A DNA stretch of 49,721 nucleotides from NCBI GenBank assembly GCA_016934415.1, contig JAFGSW010000090.1:1-49721 (forward strand). Direction: 5' to 3'. Shown here one piece after another: positions 1 to 7,936 of this stretch. The DNA comes from Spirochaetales bacterium. GTDB lineage: Bacteria > Spirochaetota > Spirochaetia > SZUA-6 > RPPD01. Below the pieces are notes generated by a model. That model had not been told where the DNA came from and made no database searches. It saw only the letters and a list, made by a program, of their open reading frames with translations. Each line of letters begins with the position of its first letter. The first letter of the stretch is position 1. Made by a program: the position numbers and the translations under genes.

Positions 1-136
1 CTTTTCTCTCGTCCGACCAGCTCACCTTTCGGTCAACCGGCCGACTACTCCCGCTCTCTTCCTTCCCTCTATTGTCAAAGAACATGTCCGCTTCCGAAAA
101 AGCGGCCTATAACATATAGAAAAATGCGGTTCTTCG

Positions 137-736
137 TCAACTACCGCCCGTAAAATTCTTCGCGTTCTTTCTGCTGAAAAGCATGATTGAATAATCGAGT
201 CCCGACCAGAGGGCTACAATCACAACACAGCCAAAACAGATCAAACAGAGGATAAATAGAATATCATGAATCAGCGTCTGTGGCAATACCCGCGCCGTGG
301 TAAATGCGCCGAGCGCCGCGATGTTGGTGATCGCATATACCCAGGCTTTTATTTTGCCGCTCAAGCGCGCTCCTTGGAGCTTGCCTTTTTTCGCCATGAG
401 GGTCCGCAGAAGCGCCACCCATAAATCCCGGTAGAGGACGATGATAAAAAGCCAAAGCGGCATGATTTTCACGAACGTGAAGGCCAGAAAACAGCTTAAA
501 CGGCTCAGAGAATCGGCGAATGGATCGAGCACGCGGCCCAACTCGCTCTCCTGCTTCAAGAGACGGGCTAAAAACCCGTCAGCCAGATCGGAAAGCTCGA
601 TGAGCACATACACGACCCACGCCCCGATGAGCGCCGCCGTTCGCATATCCCCCATCCCGTCGCAAAGCACGATAAGCGCCACGAACACGGGAGCGAGAAA
701 AATGCGGCTGACGGTAATGATATTTGAAACAGTCAT
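137..736 (-). CDS. CDP-alcohol phosphatidyltransferase (PgsA-like)
   Basis: An integral membrane enzyme of 199 residues that would transfer a phosphatidyl group from a CDP-lipid to a small alcohol in phospholipid synthesis. The family signature DxxDGxxARx8GxxxDxxxD is complete: D50, D53-G54, A57-R58, G67, D71 and D75. Several hydrophobic segments flank it, and the length is typical of bacterial PgsA. Glycerol-3-phosphate is the likeliest acceptor, but sequence alone does not separate PgsA from other class members. There is no clear Shine-Dalgarno before the ATG. A 46-residue gene ends 40 bases upstream on the same strand, so the two may be co-transcribed. Confidence 0.85.
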   Translation of the reverse strand: MTVSNIITVSRIFLAPVFVALIVLCDGMGDMRTAALIGAWVVYVLIELSDLADGFLARLLKQESELGRVLDPFADSLSRLSCFLAFTFVKIMPLWLFIIVLYRDLWVALLRTLMAKKGKLQGARLSGKIKAWVYAITNIAALGAFTTARVLPQTLIHDILFILCLICFGCVVIVALWSGLDYSIMLFSRKNAKNFTGGS

Positions 737-776
737 CGGATAGGTTTCGATTCGTATATAAATCGCCTGAACGCGG

Positions 777-917
777 TTATTCTATGATTTCCACCTTCTC
801 CTTCAGGTATTTTTCAAATTCTTCTTTACTCATTTTTTCCTGATATATTTCCCACATCGCCTCTCGCAACTCATCCATCGTGGGGAATTTCGCGCCGTCA
901 AGCTTGTAGAAAGCCAT
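777..917 (-). CDS. small conserved-looking protein of unknown function, 46 aa
   Basis: A short, charged, probably helical protein rich in Glu and Lys, beginning MAFYKLDGAK. An ATG 69 bases further upstream would extend it to 69 residues. The start at 917 is preferred because GGAGG lies 10 bases upstream of it, whereas nothing like a ribosome site precedes the longer start. It has no signal peptide or membrane segment. I do not recognise the family. It lies just ahead of the phosphatidyltransferase on the same strand. Confidence 0.6.
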   Translation of the reverse strand: MAFYKLDGAKFPTMDELREAMWEIYQEKMSKEEFEKYLKEKVEIIE

Positions 918-1047
918 AATGCTCAAACCTCCGGATCGTACCGCAAGAATCGTCAGGTCATCTTCTTGAGCTGAATACCAAGACAACGATTACGGACAAA
1001 AAGATACCATAAGCACTTCTTTTTCTCAAGCCTTATTGCAAAAAACT

Positions 1048-2121
1048 CTATTCAATAAGGTAATCGTCATCGTCCAATAACCGTATTTCTCCTCCCGCGA
1101 TCCGAGCCTTTAAAGCGCTCAATACGGACCGTTTTGCCTCTTCGACCGCGCTCGCCGGCTCTTCGCCGCTTTTCTCCACGCCCGCCTCGATGGACGCTTT
1201 TCGTTTCTCCGGCATGGCCTTGAAAAACAAGCCCTTTACCTCCGCCTTTTCCCCGTTCAGACTCAAGGCCAAATCCCGGTCTTCAATGGTGCGCACAAAA
1301 GCCCGGAGGTCCCTCTTTTCGATTTTACGAAAAATCTCCATGGAAAACAATTCTTTTTCCAGCTGAGACGCCAGATCGGGTTTCTCCTCGGAGAGCCTAT
1401 CCAGGAGAACGCGTTTTCGGCCTTTTTCCATGCGGGAGAGGATCTCGCGCAAGGTCGATCTTCCGTCAAAGGAAACGGTTGAAATATCGCTCTGTTGAAA
1501 AAGCTTCTTTCTGAGCGCATCGTCAACGCGCCTGATCACCTCCGGGAGGACCTGATCGATCCCTCCCATCCGGTCCTTCACCTCGGCTCGTATTTCCCCG
1601 GGAAGCGTTTCGATCAATCGCAAGGCGGTCGCTTCGTCCGCCTGGGCGATCGCCAAGGCGATGACCTGGGCCGGTTCATCGCGGAGAAGCGCCTCCAATC
1701 GCTTGAAATCGACATTGTCGAGGAAAGTGAAATATCGTCGATCGGCCCGGGGTGCGGCCTGGACGAGGAATTCACGCGCGCGCTCTTCGCCGAAAGCGGC
1801 CGCGAGCAGTTCTTCCGCCGCCGCGGGCCCCGCGTGCACGTTCCCGGCCGCCTTCATGCTTTTCTCGACCGCTTCCGGCAGGCCGAATTCGGCCGCTATT
1901 TTCTTCGCCTGGGATCGATCGATGTTCTTGAGCGCGACGATTTCCCCTACGATGCCTTCGACTTCGTCCTCCGGCAGCCGGGAAAGGACGTGCGCGGCCC
2001 TGTTTTTCTCCATCAACAGCAGCAATAAGGCGATTTTTTTATAGCCCTGTTCACGATTCGGCTTTCGAGGGAATCCACCGGCCACTGCGTCGGCGGAAGA
2101 TGAATTTTCGATGTCGGCCAT
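1048..2121 (-). CDS. fliG: flagellar motor switch protein FliG paralogue
   Basis: A 357-residue protein with the FliG layout. The N-terminal helical domain has KKIALLLLLMEKNRAAHVLS. The middle domain has the EHPQ-region equivalent DEPAQVIALAIA. The C-terminal armadillo/torque domain runs from STLREILSRMEKGRKRVLL through EDRDLALSLNG. FliG forms the cytoplasmic C-ring that sets rotation sense. Two motifs are degenerate: EHPQ reads DEPAQ, and the acidic pair expected before the torque helix (DDRS in ordinary FliG) reads EKRD. No flagellar genes adjoin it. Spirochaetes commonly carry an ordinary FliG plus a divergent FliG1, and this stand-alone gene fits the latter. GGAGGGG lies just upstream of the ATG. 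Confidence 0.85.
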   Translation of the reverse strand: MADIENSSSADAVAGGFPRKPNREQGYKKIALLLLLMEKNRAAHVLSRLPEDEVEGIVGEIVALKNIDRSQAKKIAAEFGLPEAVEKSMKAAGNVHAGPAAAEELLAAAFGEERAREFLVQAAPRADRRYFTFLDNVDFKRLEALLRDEPAQVIALAIAQADEATALRLIETLPGEIRAEVKDRMGGIDQVLPEVIRRVDDALRKKLFQQSDISTVSFDGRSTLREILSRMEKGRKRVLLDRLSEEKPDLASQLEKELFSMEIFRKIEKRDLRAFVRTIEDRDLALSLNGEKAEVKGLFFKAMPEKRKASIEAGVEKSGEEPASAVEEAKRSVLSALKARIAGGEIRLLDDDDYLIE

Positions 2122-2144
2122 TGAATCCCCTCCCTTCTTTTTCG

Positions 2145-2173
2145 ATTGTGCGGCGATTCAAAGCGGGTGTCAA
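2145..2173 (-). promoter_or_regulatory. sigma-70-type promoter of the fliG-like gene
   Basis: On the minus strand TTGACA (2168-2173) and CACAAT (2145-2150) are separated by 17 bases. The predicted start of transcription is near 2138, giving a leader of about 17 bases that contains the GGAGGGG ribosome site. Confidence 0.6.
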
Positions 2174-2210
2174 TACTTTTTCCCGCTCATTGCGTTGTTT
2201 TCATCGGGTA

Positions 2211-2239
2211 TTGACAGGGAAAACAAATATTGGTAGTTT
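2211..2239 (+). promoter_or_regulatory. promoter of tRNA-Phe
   Basis: TTGACA (2211-2216), a 17-base spacer, then TAGTTT (2234-2239). The -35 is perfect and the -10 is weak. Transcription would begin about six bases before the mature tRNA. Confidence 0.5.
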
Positions 2240-2251
2240 TCTGACGTTATC

Positions 2252-2324
2252 GCCGCTGTAGCTCAGTCGGTAGAGCAGTGGACTGAAAATCCATGTGTCA
2301 TCAGTTCAATTCTGATCGGCGGCA
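2252..2324 (+). tRNA. tRNA-Phe (anticodon GAA)
   Basis: A complete cloverleaf can be folded. The seven-pair acceptor stem GCCGCTG/CGGCGGC has one G-U pair. The D arm is closed by GCTC/GAGC, the anticodon loop CTGAAAA carries GAA, and the T arm is ATCAG-TTCAATT-CTGAT. The discriminator base is A. The 3' CCA is not encoded. Confidence 0.95.
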
Positions 2325-2329
2325 AAGAC

Positions 2330-2365
2330 GACCATCCGAACCCTCGGGCCGATGGTCTTTTTTTT
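2330..2365 (+). terminator. rho-independent terminator after tRNA-Phe
   Basis: An inverted repeat GACCATC/GATGGTC (2330-2336 and 2351-2357), with extra pairing inside the loop, is followed by eight T residues. It begins six bases after the tRNA. Confidence 0.9.
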
Positions 2366-2496
2366 ACGTTGGAAAAAGGAACGAGCCGAAAAAAAACGGC
2401 GGACATCGCGAACATACGCGATATCCCGCCGTCGATATGGAGAGAGGTGAGGACCATTCGTGACGGATTCACCCTCGCCCGGTCCAGCTGCGGGCG

Positions 2497-2709
2497 TCAG
2501 CGCGAAGACCCGGCCCTGCGCATTTTCTTCTGTTGTTTCCGCTTGTTTGATTTTTCTTTTCGAGTGCGAATAACGGAGGGCTTTTCATAGTATTCCCGCT
2601 TTTTCCACTCGCGGATAATGCCTTCCTTTTCGACTTCGCGCTTGAAGCGTTTCAACGCCCGCTCCAACGGTTCGTCGATGGAAACTCGTATATAGGCGAT
2701 AGGTCTCAC
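2497..2709 (-). CDS. rpsU: 30S ribosomal protein bS21
   Basis: A basic protein of about 70 residues with the bS21 core [18 protein letters not shown] and the REYYEKPS motif, ending in a Lys/Arg-rich tail. It sits on the small subunit and assists initiation. The GTG at 2709 is the nearest ordinary start, but it lies inside the Shine-Dalgarno AGGAGGTGA itself. The conventional N-terminus of the family, roughly Met-AYIRVS, would begin at an ATC codon (2700-2698) eight bases after GGAGG. That suggests a non-standard AUC start; see findings. It lies downstream of recJ on the same strand. Confidence 0.92.
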   Translation of the reverse strand: MRPIAYIRVSIDEPLERALKRFKREVEKEGIIREWKKREYYEKPSVIRTRKEKSNKRKQQKKMRRAGSSR

Positions 2710-2774
2710 CTCCTCTCTTCGACGGTATTGTCTATAGAATACTCGACAATGCTAAAAAAAACGTACTTTGTCAA

Positions 2775-4961
2775 TCAATAGTCCGTGCGCCGGGAGCTGT
2801 CGAAGAAATCCTCGTCCGGCCGCAGAATACGCACATCGTGTTCCCCGGCGCGCGCGATGTCCGACACGATAAGCTGCAGGGTTTCCGTGTTCATGAAAAC
2901 ATTCTTGTTCATCCGGTAAATGATATCGACTCTTTCCCCGGTCTTGAACCGCCCGCCGTACAGGTCGACGCCGTTCCACAGCATTGACGGAAATTTAAAT
3001 GTTCCCGTATCGAGCAGCATCTTCAGGTGCACCTGCTCTTTCTTGCCGACGACGTCGCAGGCCGCGACGAGGAGATCCTTCGTGTAAAGGGAAAGGGAAG
3101 GATTGGCTTCGCCGTACGGCGCGAGGAGGGAAACCGTGCGGTAGAGTTCGGGGGTGAGCATATTTTTCGGTATTTCGGCGTCGATTAAAATGCGGTCTTC
3201 CTGCTCCTCGGGCAGAACGAGCGAACGGACGACCTCGTAAAATCGCTTCCGGAACGAACCAAGGCGCTCGAGCGGCAGGTTAAACCCGGCCGCCAGATCG
3301 TGGCCGCCGTAATCGCTGAAGACGTCCTTGAAATGGGCGAGGAACGCCGTCAAGGGAAAACGGGGCACGCTTCTGACGGAACCCACCGCCTTGTCCTTGA
3401 GCTCCGCCACGACACAGGCGGGCGTCTTGAAATGACGGACCATCTTGGTGGCGATGATGCCCGTGACGCCGCGGTGTACGGACGCTCCGCTGACGAGCAC
3501 GAATTTCCCGTCGCTCGCGTCGTACGATTCCTGGGCGGCCTGGTACATTTTGTTCCAGGCGATGTCGCCGAGCTCCTTGCGTTTTTCGTTCAGCTTGTTT
3601 ATATATACCGAAAGCGATTCCAGCTTTTCACGGTCCACGGACAGGAGCAGGTCGACGGCCTTGTCCGGCTCACCCAACCGCCCGGTGGCATTGATGACGG
3701 GCGATATCTGCCAGGCGACGTCTTTGACCGATATTTCCCTGCCGAGAAGATTTTTCCGGGAGAGGATCTCCCGCAGCCCCTTTCGCCCGTTTTCGGCGAT
3801 GAGACGCAACCCCTGTCGCACGATGATGCGGTTCTCGTTGACGAGCGGCATGAGGTCGGCGATGGTGCCGAGCGCGGCCAGGTCCATCCGCCGGTGGACT
3901 CGCGAAAAGTGGTCCTTGAGGCTCTTGAGCGCCGCCGAGACGTAAAGGTTCTTGAAGATATCGATCTCGGTCTGGATCTTCCCCTCGAATTTCTGGAGCC
4001 GGCTCAGCTCCTTGATCGCAAGCAGGCTCTTCCCCGCAAGCTGCGGAAAGGCCGATCCGAGAAGCGGCTGAAAATCGACGAGCTTTATCGCTCCCGCTTC
4101 CGGACCGAAGGCTTTTTCGAACATTTTTTCCTGTTCCGCGAGCGCGTGCACGACGATCTCCGAACCGGAAGCGAACGCCGTGAATTTCTCAAATACCTTT
4201 TTCCCCAATGCGGGGACGACGTTTTCGCGAAAGCCGTCCGTCTTCGCCAGGTTCACGAGCCTCACGGCCTCGACGGTGAACGTGTCGTTTTGGGGCGTGA
4301 TCTGGAGCAGCAGGACGGATTTTTTATAGAACGGTCCGCGCGCAAAGGCGAGCGCCCAGTCGAGTTTGCTCGCGACGCCGCACCCGGAGAGCTGTACGAA
4401 CGGGTAGCCGCACCCGCTCACCTTCGGGTTGATTACGGCGCAGGCTGAGGGAAGCCCGCCTTGAGGGTTGTGATGGTCTACGACGATCACGTCAATCCCC
4501 AGATCGCGGGCGAAATCGATTTCCTTCAGGTTCGAAATGCCGCAGTCGACCGTGCAGAGGAGCGTGACGCCGAGCGCGGCGGCTTCCTCCACGTCCTTCC
4601 GCGAGAGCCCGTAATCGTCGTCCCCCAGCGGCACGCGCCAGATCACGTCCCCGCTCAGGTCCGCGAGTGACTCGTAGAGAAGCACCGTGGCCGTGATGCC
4701 GTCCACGTCCCGGTCGCCGTAGATGAGGATTTTCTCTCCGCCCGAGACGGCTTTCCCGATCCGGTCCACCGCCTTTTCCATGTCCTTGAAGAGAAACGGA
4801 TTGTGCAGGCAGCGAAAATCCTCTTCCAGAAAAAACATGACGTCCTCCGGTTCCAGTATCCCTCGTCGCACCAGCACGGCGGCCGTGACCGTCTCCATAC
4901 CGTACGCTTCTGCGAATTCCTTGACCTTGACGGCGTCTATTTCCTTTTTTTCCCAGATCAT
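2775..4961 (-). CDS. recJ: single-stranded-DNA-specific 5'-3' exonuclease RecJ
   Basis: A 728-residue DHH-family nuclease for recombination and base-excision repair, using divalent metal ions. Visible motifs are motif I GDRDVDGITA (about 82-91), the DHH triad at 162-164 within VIVVDHHNP, the PVINATGRLGEPDKAVDLL segment, and the DHHA1 motif YGGHDLAAGF. It is longer than the usual 560-600 residues, with extra sequence between the DHH domain and the ATGR segment. Its ATG overlaps the stop of the upstream phosphorylase gene as ATGA, implying translational coupling. Confidence 0.95.
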   Translation of the reverse strand: MIWEKKEIDAVKVKEFAEAYGMETVTAAVLVRRGILEPEDVMFFLEEDFRCLHNPFLFKDMEKAVDRIGKAVSGGEKILIYGDRDVDGITATVLLYESLADLSGDVIWRVPLGDDDYGLSRKDVEEAAALGVTLLCTVDCGISNLKEIDFARDLGIDVIVVDHHNPQGGLPSACAVINPKVSGCGYPFVQLSGCGVASKLDWALAFARGPFYKKSVLLLQITPQNDTFTVEAVRLVNLAKTDGFRENVVPALGKKVFEKFTAFASGSEIVVHALAEQEKMFEKAFGPEAGAIKLVDFQPLLGSAFPQLAGKSLLAIKELSRLQKFEGKIQTEIDIFKNLYVSAALKSLKDHFSRVHRRMDLAALGTIADLMPLVNENRIIVRQGLRLIAENGRKGLREILSRKNLLGREISVKDVAWQISPVINATGRLGEPDKAVDLLLSVDREKLESLSVYINKLNEKRKELGDIAWNKMYQAAQESYDASDGKFVLVSGASVHRGVTGIIATKMVRHFKTPACVVAELKDKAVGSVRSVPRFPLTAFLAHFKDVFSDYGGHDLAAGFNLPLERLGSFRKRFYEVVRSLVLPEEQEDRILIDAEIPKNMLTPELYRTVSLLAPYGEANPSLSLYTKDLLVAACDVVGKKEQVHLKMLLDTGTFKFPSMLWNGVDLYGGRFKTGERVDIIYRMNKNVFMNTETLQLIVSDIARAGEHDVRILRPDEDFFDSSRRTDY

Positions 4962-6268
4962 GATGCTTCCATTTCATAGAGAATGAGTCGACGGGACTCA
5001 GGCGGTTCGTCCGAGACGGTATACGCGGCCCGCGCCAGGGCGGCCGCTTCGTCCGCCTCCAGGCCTTCTTCACAATACAGACTGCATACCACCGCTCCGC
5101 GTTCGACTTCTTCGCCGCGCTTTTTCACAAGCTCGATTCCGGCGCGCGGCGCTATCCCGCTTTCCTTTATCGCGCGACCCGCGCCGAGGAGGACGGCGGC
5201 GTTGCCGATCTTGAACGCGTCCACGCCCGCCACCCAGCCGTCCTTTTCCGCTTTGATCTCGAATCGTCGCGGCGCAGGTTCGAGCATTTCCGGCGCCGCG
5301 ATAAAATCCGGGTCCCCGCCCTGGGCGGCGACATTATGCACAAACAACCGGTACGCGGCGCCGCTTTCTAGAACGGACCTACAGGCCGCCGCGCCTTCAT
5401 CTATCGAACCCGCCCTTCCGGCCAGCATGAGCATGCGCGCTCCCAAGCGGTACGTTACCTCCCCTATATCCGAGGGGATATCGCCTAAAAGGGCGCGTAC
5501 AGTCTCGCGGACCTCCACCAGGTTCCCGACGAACCGACCCAGCGGCTCGTCCATGGCGGTGACCACGGCCGAGGCCTTTTTATCTAAAACACGCGTCGTC
5601 TTCACGAGCGATTCAGCCAACTCTTTTGCCGCCGCCTCGGTCTTCATGAAGGCGCCGCTCCCCGCCTTCACGTCGAAGACGAAGCCGTCGGAGCCTTCGG
5701 CGGCCTTCTTGGACAGGATGCTGGCGGTGATGAGCGGAATCGACTCGACCGTCCCCGTCACGTCGCGCAGGGCGTAGAGGAGCTTGTCCGCGGGCGCGAT
5801 CGATTCGGTCTGCCCCATGAATACGAACCCGCATTCGCTTAAGATCCCGCGGATCTCGCGCTCTGAAAGCGAGGTGCGATAGCCCGGGATCGACTCCAGT
5901 TTGTCGATGGTGCCGCCCGTGTGCCCGAGCCCGCGGCCGCAGAGCATGGGCACCTTGACGCCGCAGGCGGCGACGATCGGGGCCAGGAGAAGCGAGATCT
6001 TGTCCCCCACACCTCCGGTCGAATGCTTGTCGATGAACGGTCCGCTTATGCCTGAAAGGTCGATGGTCCGTCCTGAACCGATCATGGCCCGGGTGAGCGC
6101 GGCCGTCTCCTCGAAATTCATGCCGCCGAAATAAATCGCCATGAGCAGGGCGGAAACCTGGTAATCGGGGATCGCGCCGGACGTGTAGCCCTTCACCAGA
6201 AATTGGATTTCTGATTCCGACAACTCACCGCCGTTCCGTTTCTTAACGATGAGATCGACTGCCCGCAC
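4958..6268 (-). CDS. deoA: thymidine / pyrimidine-nucleoside phosphorylase
   Basis: A 436-residue enzyme that splits thymidine or related nucleosides with phosphate to free base and (deoxy)ribose-1-phosphate in pyrimidine salvage. The family motifs are intact: phosphate-binding KHSTGGVGDK (81-90) and GRGLGHTGGTIDKLE (111-125). The start is GTG with GGAGGG seven bases upstream. The length fits DeoA/Pdp; thymidine versus broad pyrimidine specificity cannot be told here. Its stop overlaps the recJ start by four bases. Confidence 0.92.
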   Translation of the reverse strand: MRAVDLIVKKRNGGELSESEIQFLVKGYTSGAIPDYQVSALLMAIYFGGMNFEETAALTRAMIGSGRTIDLSGISGPFIDKHSTGGVGDKISLLLAPIVAACGVKVPMLCGRGLGHTGGTIDKLESIPGYRTSLSEREIRGILSECGFVFMGQTESIAPADKLLYALRDVTGTVESIPLITASILSKKAAEGSDGFVFDVKAGSGAFMKTEAAAKELAESLVKTTRVLDKKASAVVTAMDEPLGRFVGNLVEVRETVRALLGDIPSDIGEVTYRLGARMLMLAGRAGSIDEGAAACRSVLESGAAYRLFVHNVAAQGGDPDFIAAPEMLEPAPRRFEIKAEKDGWVAGVDAFKIGNAAVLLGAGRAIKESGIAPRAGIELVKKRGEEVERGAVVCSLYCEEGLEADEAAALARAAYTVSDEPPESRRLILYEMEAS

Positions 6269-6341
6269 GCGTTACCCTCCCCGTCACGGTTGCTTTTTTT
6301 AGCCTGCTTTTTGGCGCCTCGCGGTTTTCGCCGCCGATGAT

Positions 6342-7739
6342 TCAAGCCCGTTTCCGCGCCATAATCTCCTTGTACATTTTCTCATTGATCGGATAGAAAA
6401 GTACAAGGATACCCGCCATGACGAGAAAAACCGCGGGCAGTGGCCCCAAGAGGAGACGCAAGGCCGTGATCGTTTCCGGAGCTTGCGTACCCGTGGCGGC
6501 GTTTTTATGAGCGGCCGCGTTTACGATTGGAGCGACGAAATTGCCGACCTGCAGCACGAAGCCCCACAACAGACCAGCCAAGGCCTGGCCGGTCTGCGCG
6601 AAAAACGTCCACAGACCGTAATAAGCGCCTTCCTCGCGCTTGCCCGACTTCGTCTGTTCGTATTCGATCGTATCCGGGATCATCGCGTAAGGGGCCACAT
6701 ACGTCGCTCCCATCCCGATTCCGGCGATTCCCATCATGATATACATAAACACTTGATCGAACATGGGCGCCATGAAAAACGTTATGACGGCAATACCGGC
6801 AATGATAAACAAGCCGATGGCGTACGCCACATGCTTGCCGATGCGTTTGATAACGGGGTTCCAGCCAAAAATGCTCAAGACGGTCATAAGGAGGAGGCAG
6901 CCCAGCGCGATCGCGGAACCGGATTCATTATGGTAGATATACTTAAAGTAAAGCGTCATGGTCGAGCTGATCAAGGTGATGCCGGCGAGATTGATCGCGT
7001 AGGTCAGGAGAACGATCCGGTACGGTTTATTTTTCAGTACGCGCAGAAAAGAACGCAAGACGTCCATGATCGAACGGTCGGGAGCTGATTCCGGTTTCTT
7101 TTCCTTAACCGTAAAAAAAGTTATAAGAGTAACCCCCATGATGAGAGCGCCGAAAATGGTTCCCGTGATCCAATATCCCAGGCTTTTGTCGACGGATTCA
7201 TCAGGTGAAAAAATGTCTCGTATGGGAATGAAGGCCACGGCCGTGAGGATCGTGCCGATGACGGCGAATCCCATCCGCCAGCTGTTGAGGGAGGTCTGTT
7301 CGCGGAAGTTGTCAGAAAGGTCGGGCGTAAGGGCGCCGTACGGTATGTTGAAAAGCGAATAGGCGGTGCAGAGGAGGCAGTACATGGCGGTGGCCCAGAT
7401 GAAAAGCCCGGTCTGCTCGGTCGCCGTGTCGAAATGGGGATTGAAAAACATGACGGACATGACGATCAGGGTGAATATGCCGCCGATGAGGAGGAACGGT
7501 CGTCTTCGCCCCAGGCGGGTCTGTGTCCGGTCTGAAATGGGTCCTATGATGGGATCGATGAGCGCGTCCCAGATCCTGGCGACCCAGATCGCCACGCCTG
7601 CCAGAATCGGGATCAGCCCGAGCGTATCGGCAAGGAACGCCGGAATGATCATCGAGACGATCATGAACATCGCGTTTCCGCCGATGTCGCCGATGCCGAA
7701 GCCGAGTTTCGTGGACAGCTTGAGTCTGTTCTCCTGCAT
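6342..7739 (-). CDS. GPH-family (MelB-like) sugar:cation symporter
   Basis: A 465-residue major-facilitator protein with about twelve hydrophobic segments. The N-terminal half has the glycoside-pentoside-hexuronide signature WDALIDPIIGPISDRTQTR, followed by GRRRPF, as in MelB/XylP-type symporters. It should import a glycoside or small oligosaccharide with H+ or Na+. It lies 188 bases downstream of a GH26 glycanase on the same strand, which points to an oligosaccharide released by that enzyme as the substrate. AGGAAGG precedes the ATG. Confidence 0.87.
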   Translation of the reverse strand: MQENRLKLSTKLGFGIGDIGGNAMFMIVSMIIPAFLADTLGLIPILAGVAIWVARIWDALIDPIIGPISDRTQTRLGRRRPFLLIGGIFTLIVMSVMFFNPHFDTATEQTGLFIWATAMYCLLCTAYSLFNIPYGALTPDLSDNFREQTSLNSWRMGFAVIGTILTAVAFIPIRDIFSPDESVDKSLGYWITGTIFGALIMGVTLITFFTVKEKKPESAPDRSIMDVLRSFLRVLKNKPYRIVLLTYAINLAGITLISSTMTLYFKYIYHNESGSAIALGCLLLMTVLSIFGWNPVIKRIGKHVAYAIGLFIIAGIAVITFFMAPMFDQVFMYIMMGIAGIGMGATYVAPYAMIPDTIEYEQTKSGKREEGAYYGLWTFFAQTGQALAGLLWGFVLQVGNFVAPIVNAAAHKNAATGTQAPETITALRLLLGPLPAVFLVMAGILVLFYPINEKMYKEIMARKRA

Positions 7740-7910
7740 ATGCGAACCTTCCTGTTTTTCGATTCGGTGGCGGGCCGTTCATTCCCGCGGCCCCGGTGCC
7801 CTGAGGGTAGTTTATTTTTCAGCTTGCTTCAAGGTGGTTATTCCGCGCTCCGCGGTGCCGGTGAAATTTTTATTTTCCGTGGAGTTTCCTGGCGCGATTC
7901 GATCCGTAAT

Positions 7911-7936
7911 TTTAATTATGTGCGCACTTAATTAAA
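7911..7936. repeat. 26-bp near-perfect palindrome over the GH26 stop codon
   Basis: The two arms pair across GTGCGCAC with one T-T mismatch at 7919/7928, and the outer arms are TTTAATTA and TAATTAAA. It contains the last codon of the glycanase gene and faces the downstream transporter. There is no T tract after it, so it looks more like a protein-binding or processing site than a terminator. Confidence 0.6.

Noticed and set aside
3300..4448. Long rightward open frame inside the recJ region
   Set aside because: It is antisense to a gene with all RecJ motifs. Its protein has skewed Arg/Asp/Val composition typical of shadow frames in GC-rich genes and has no start signals.
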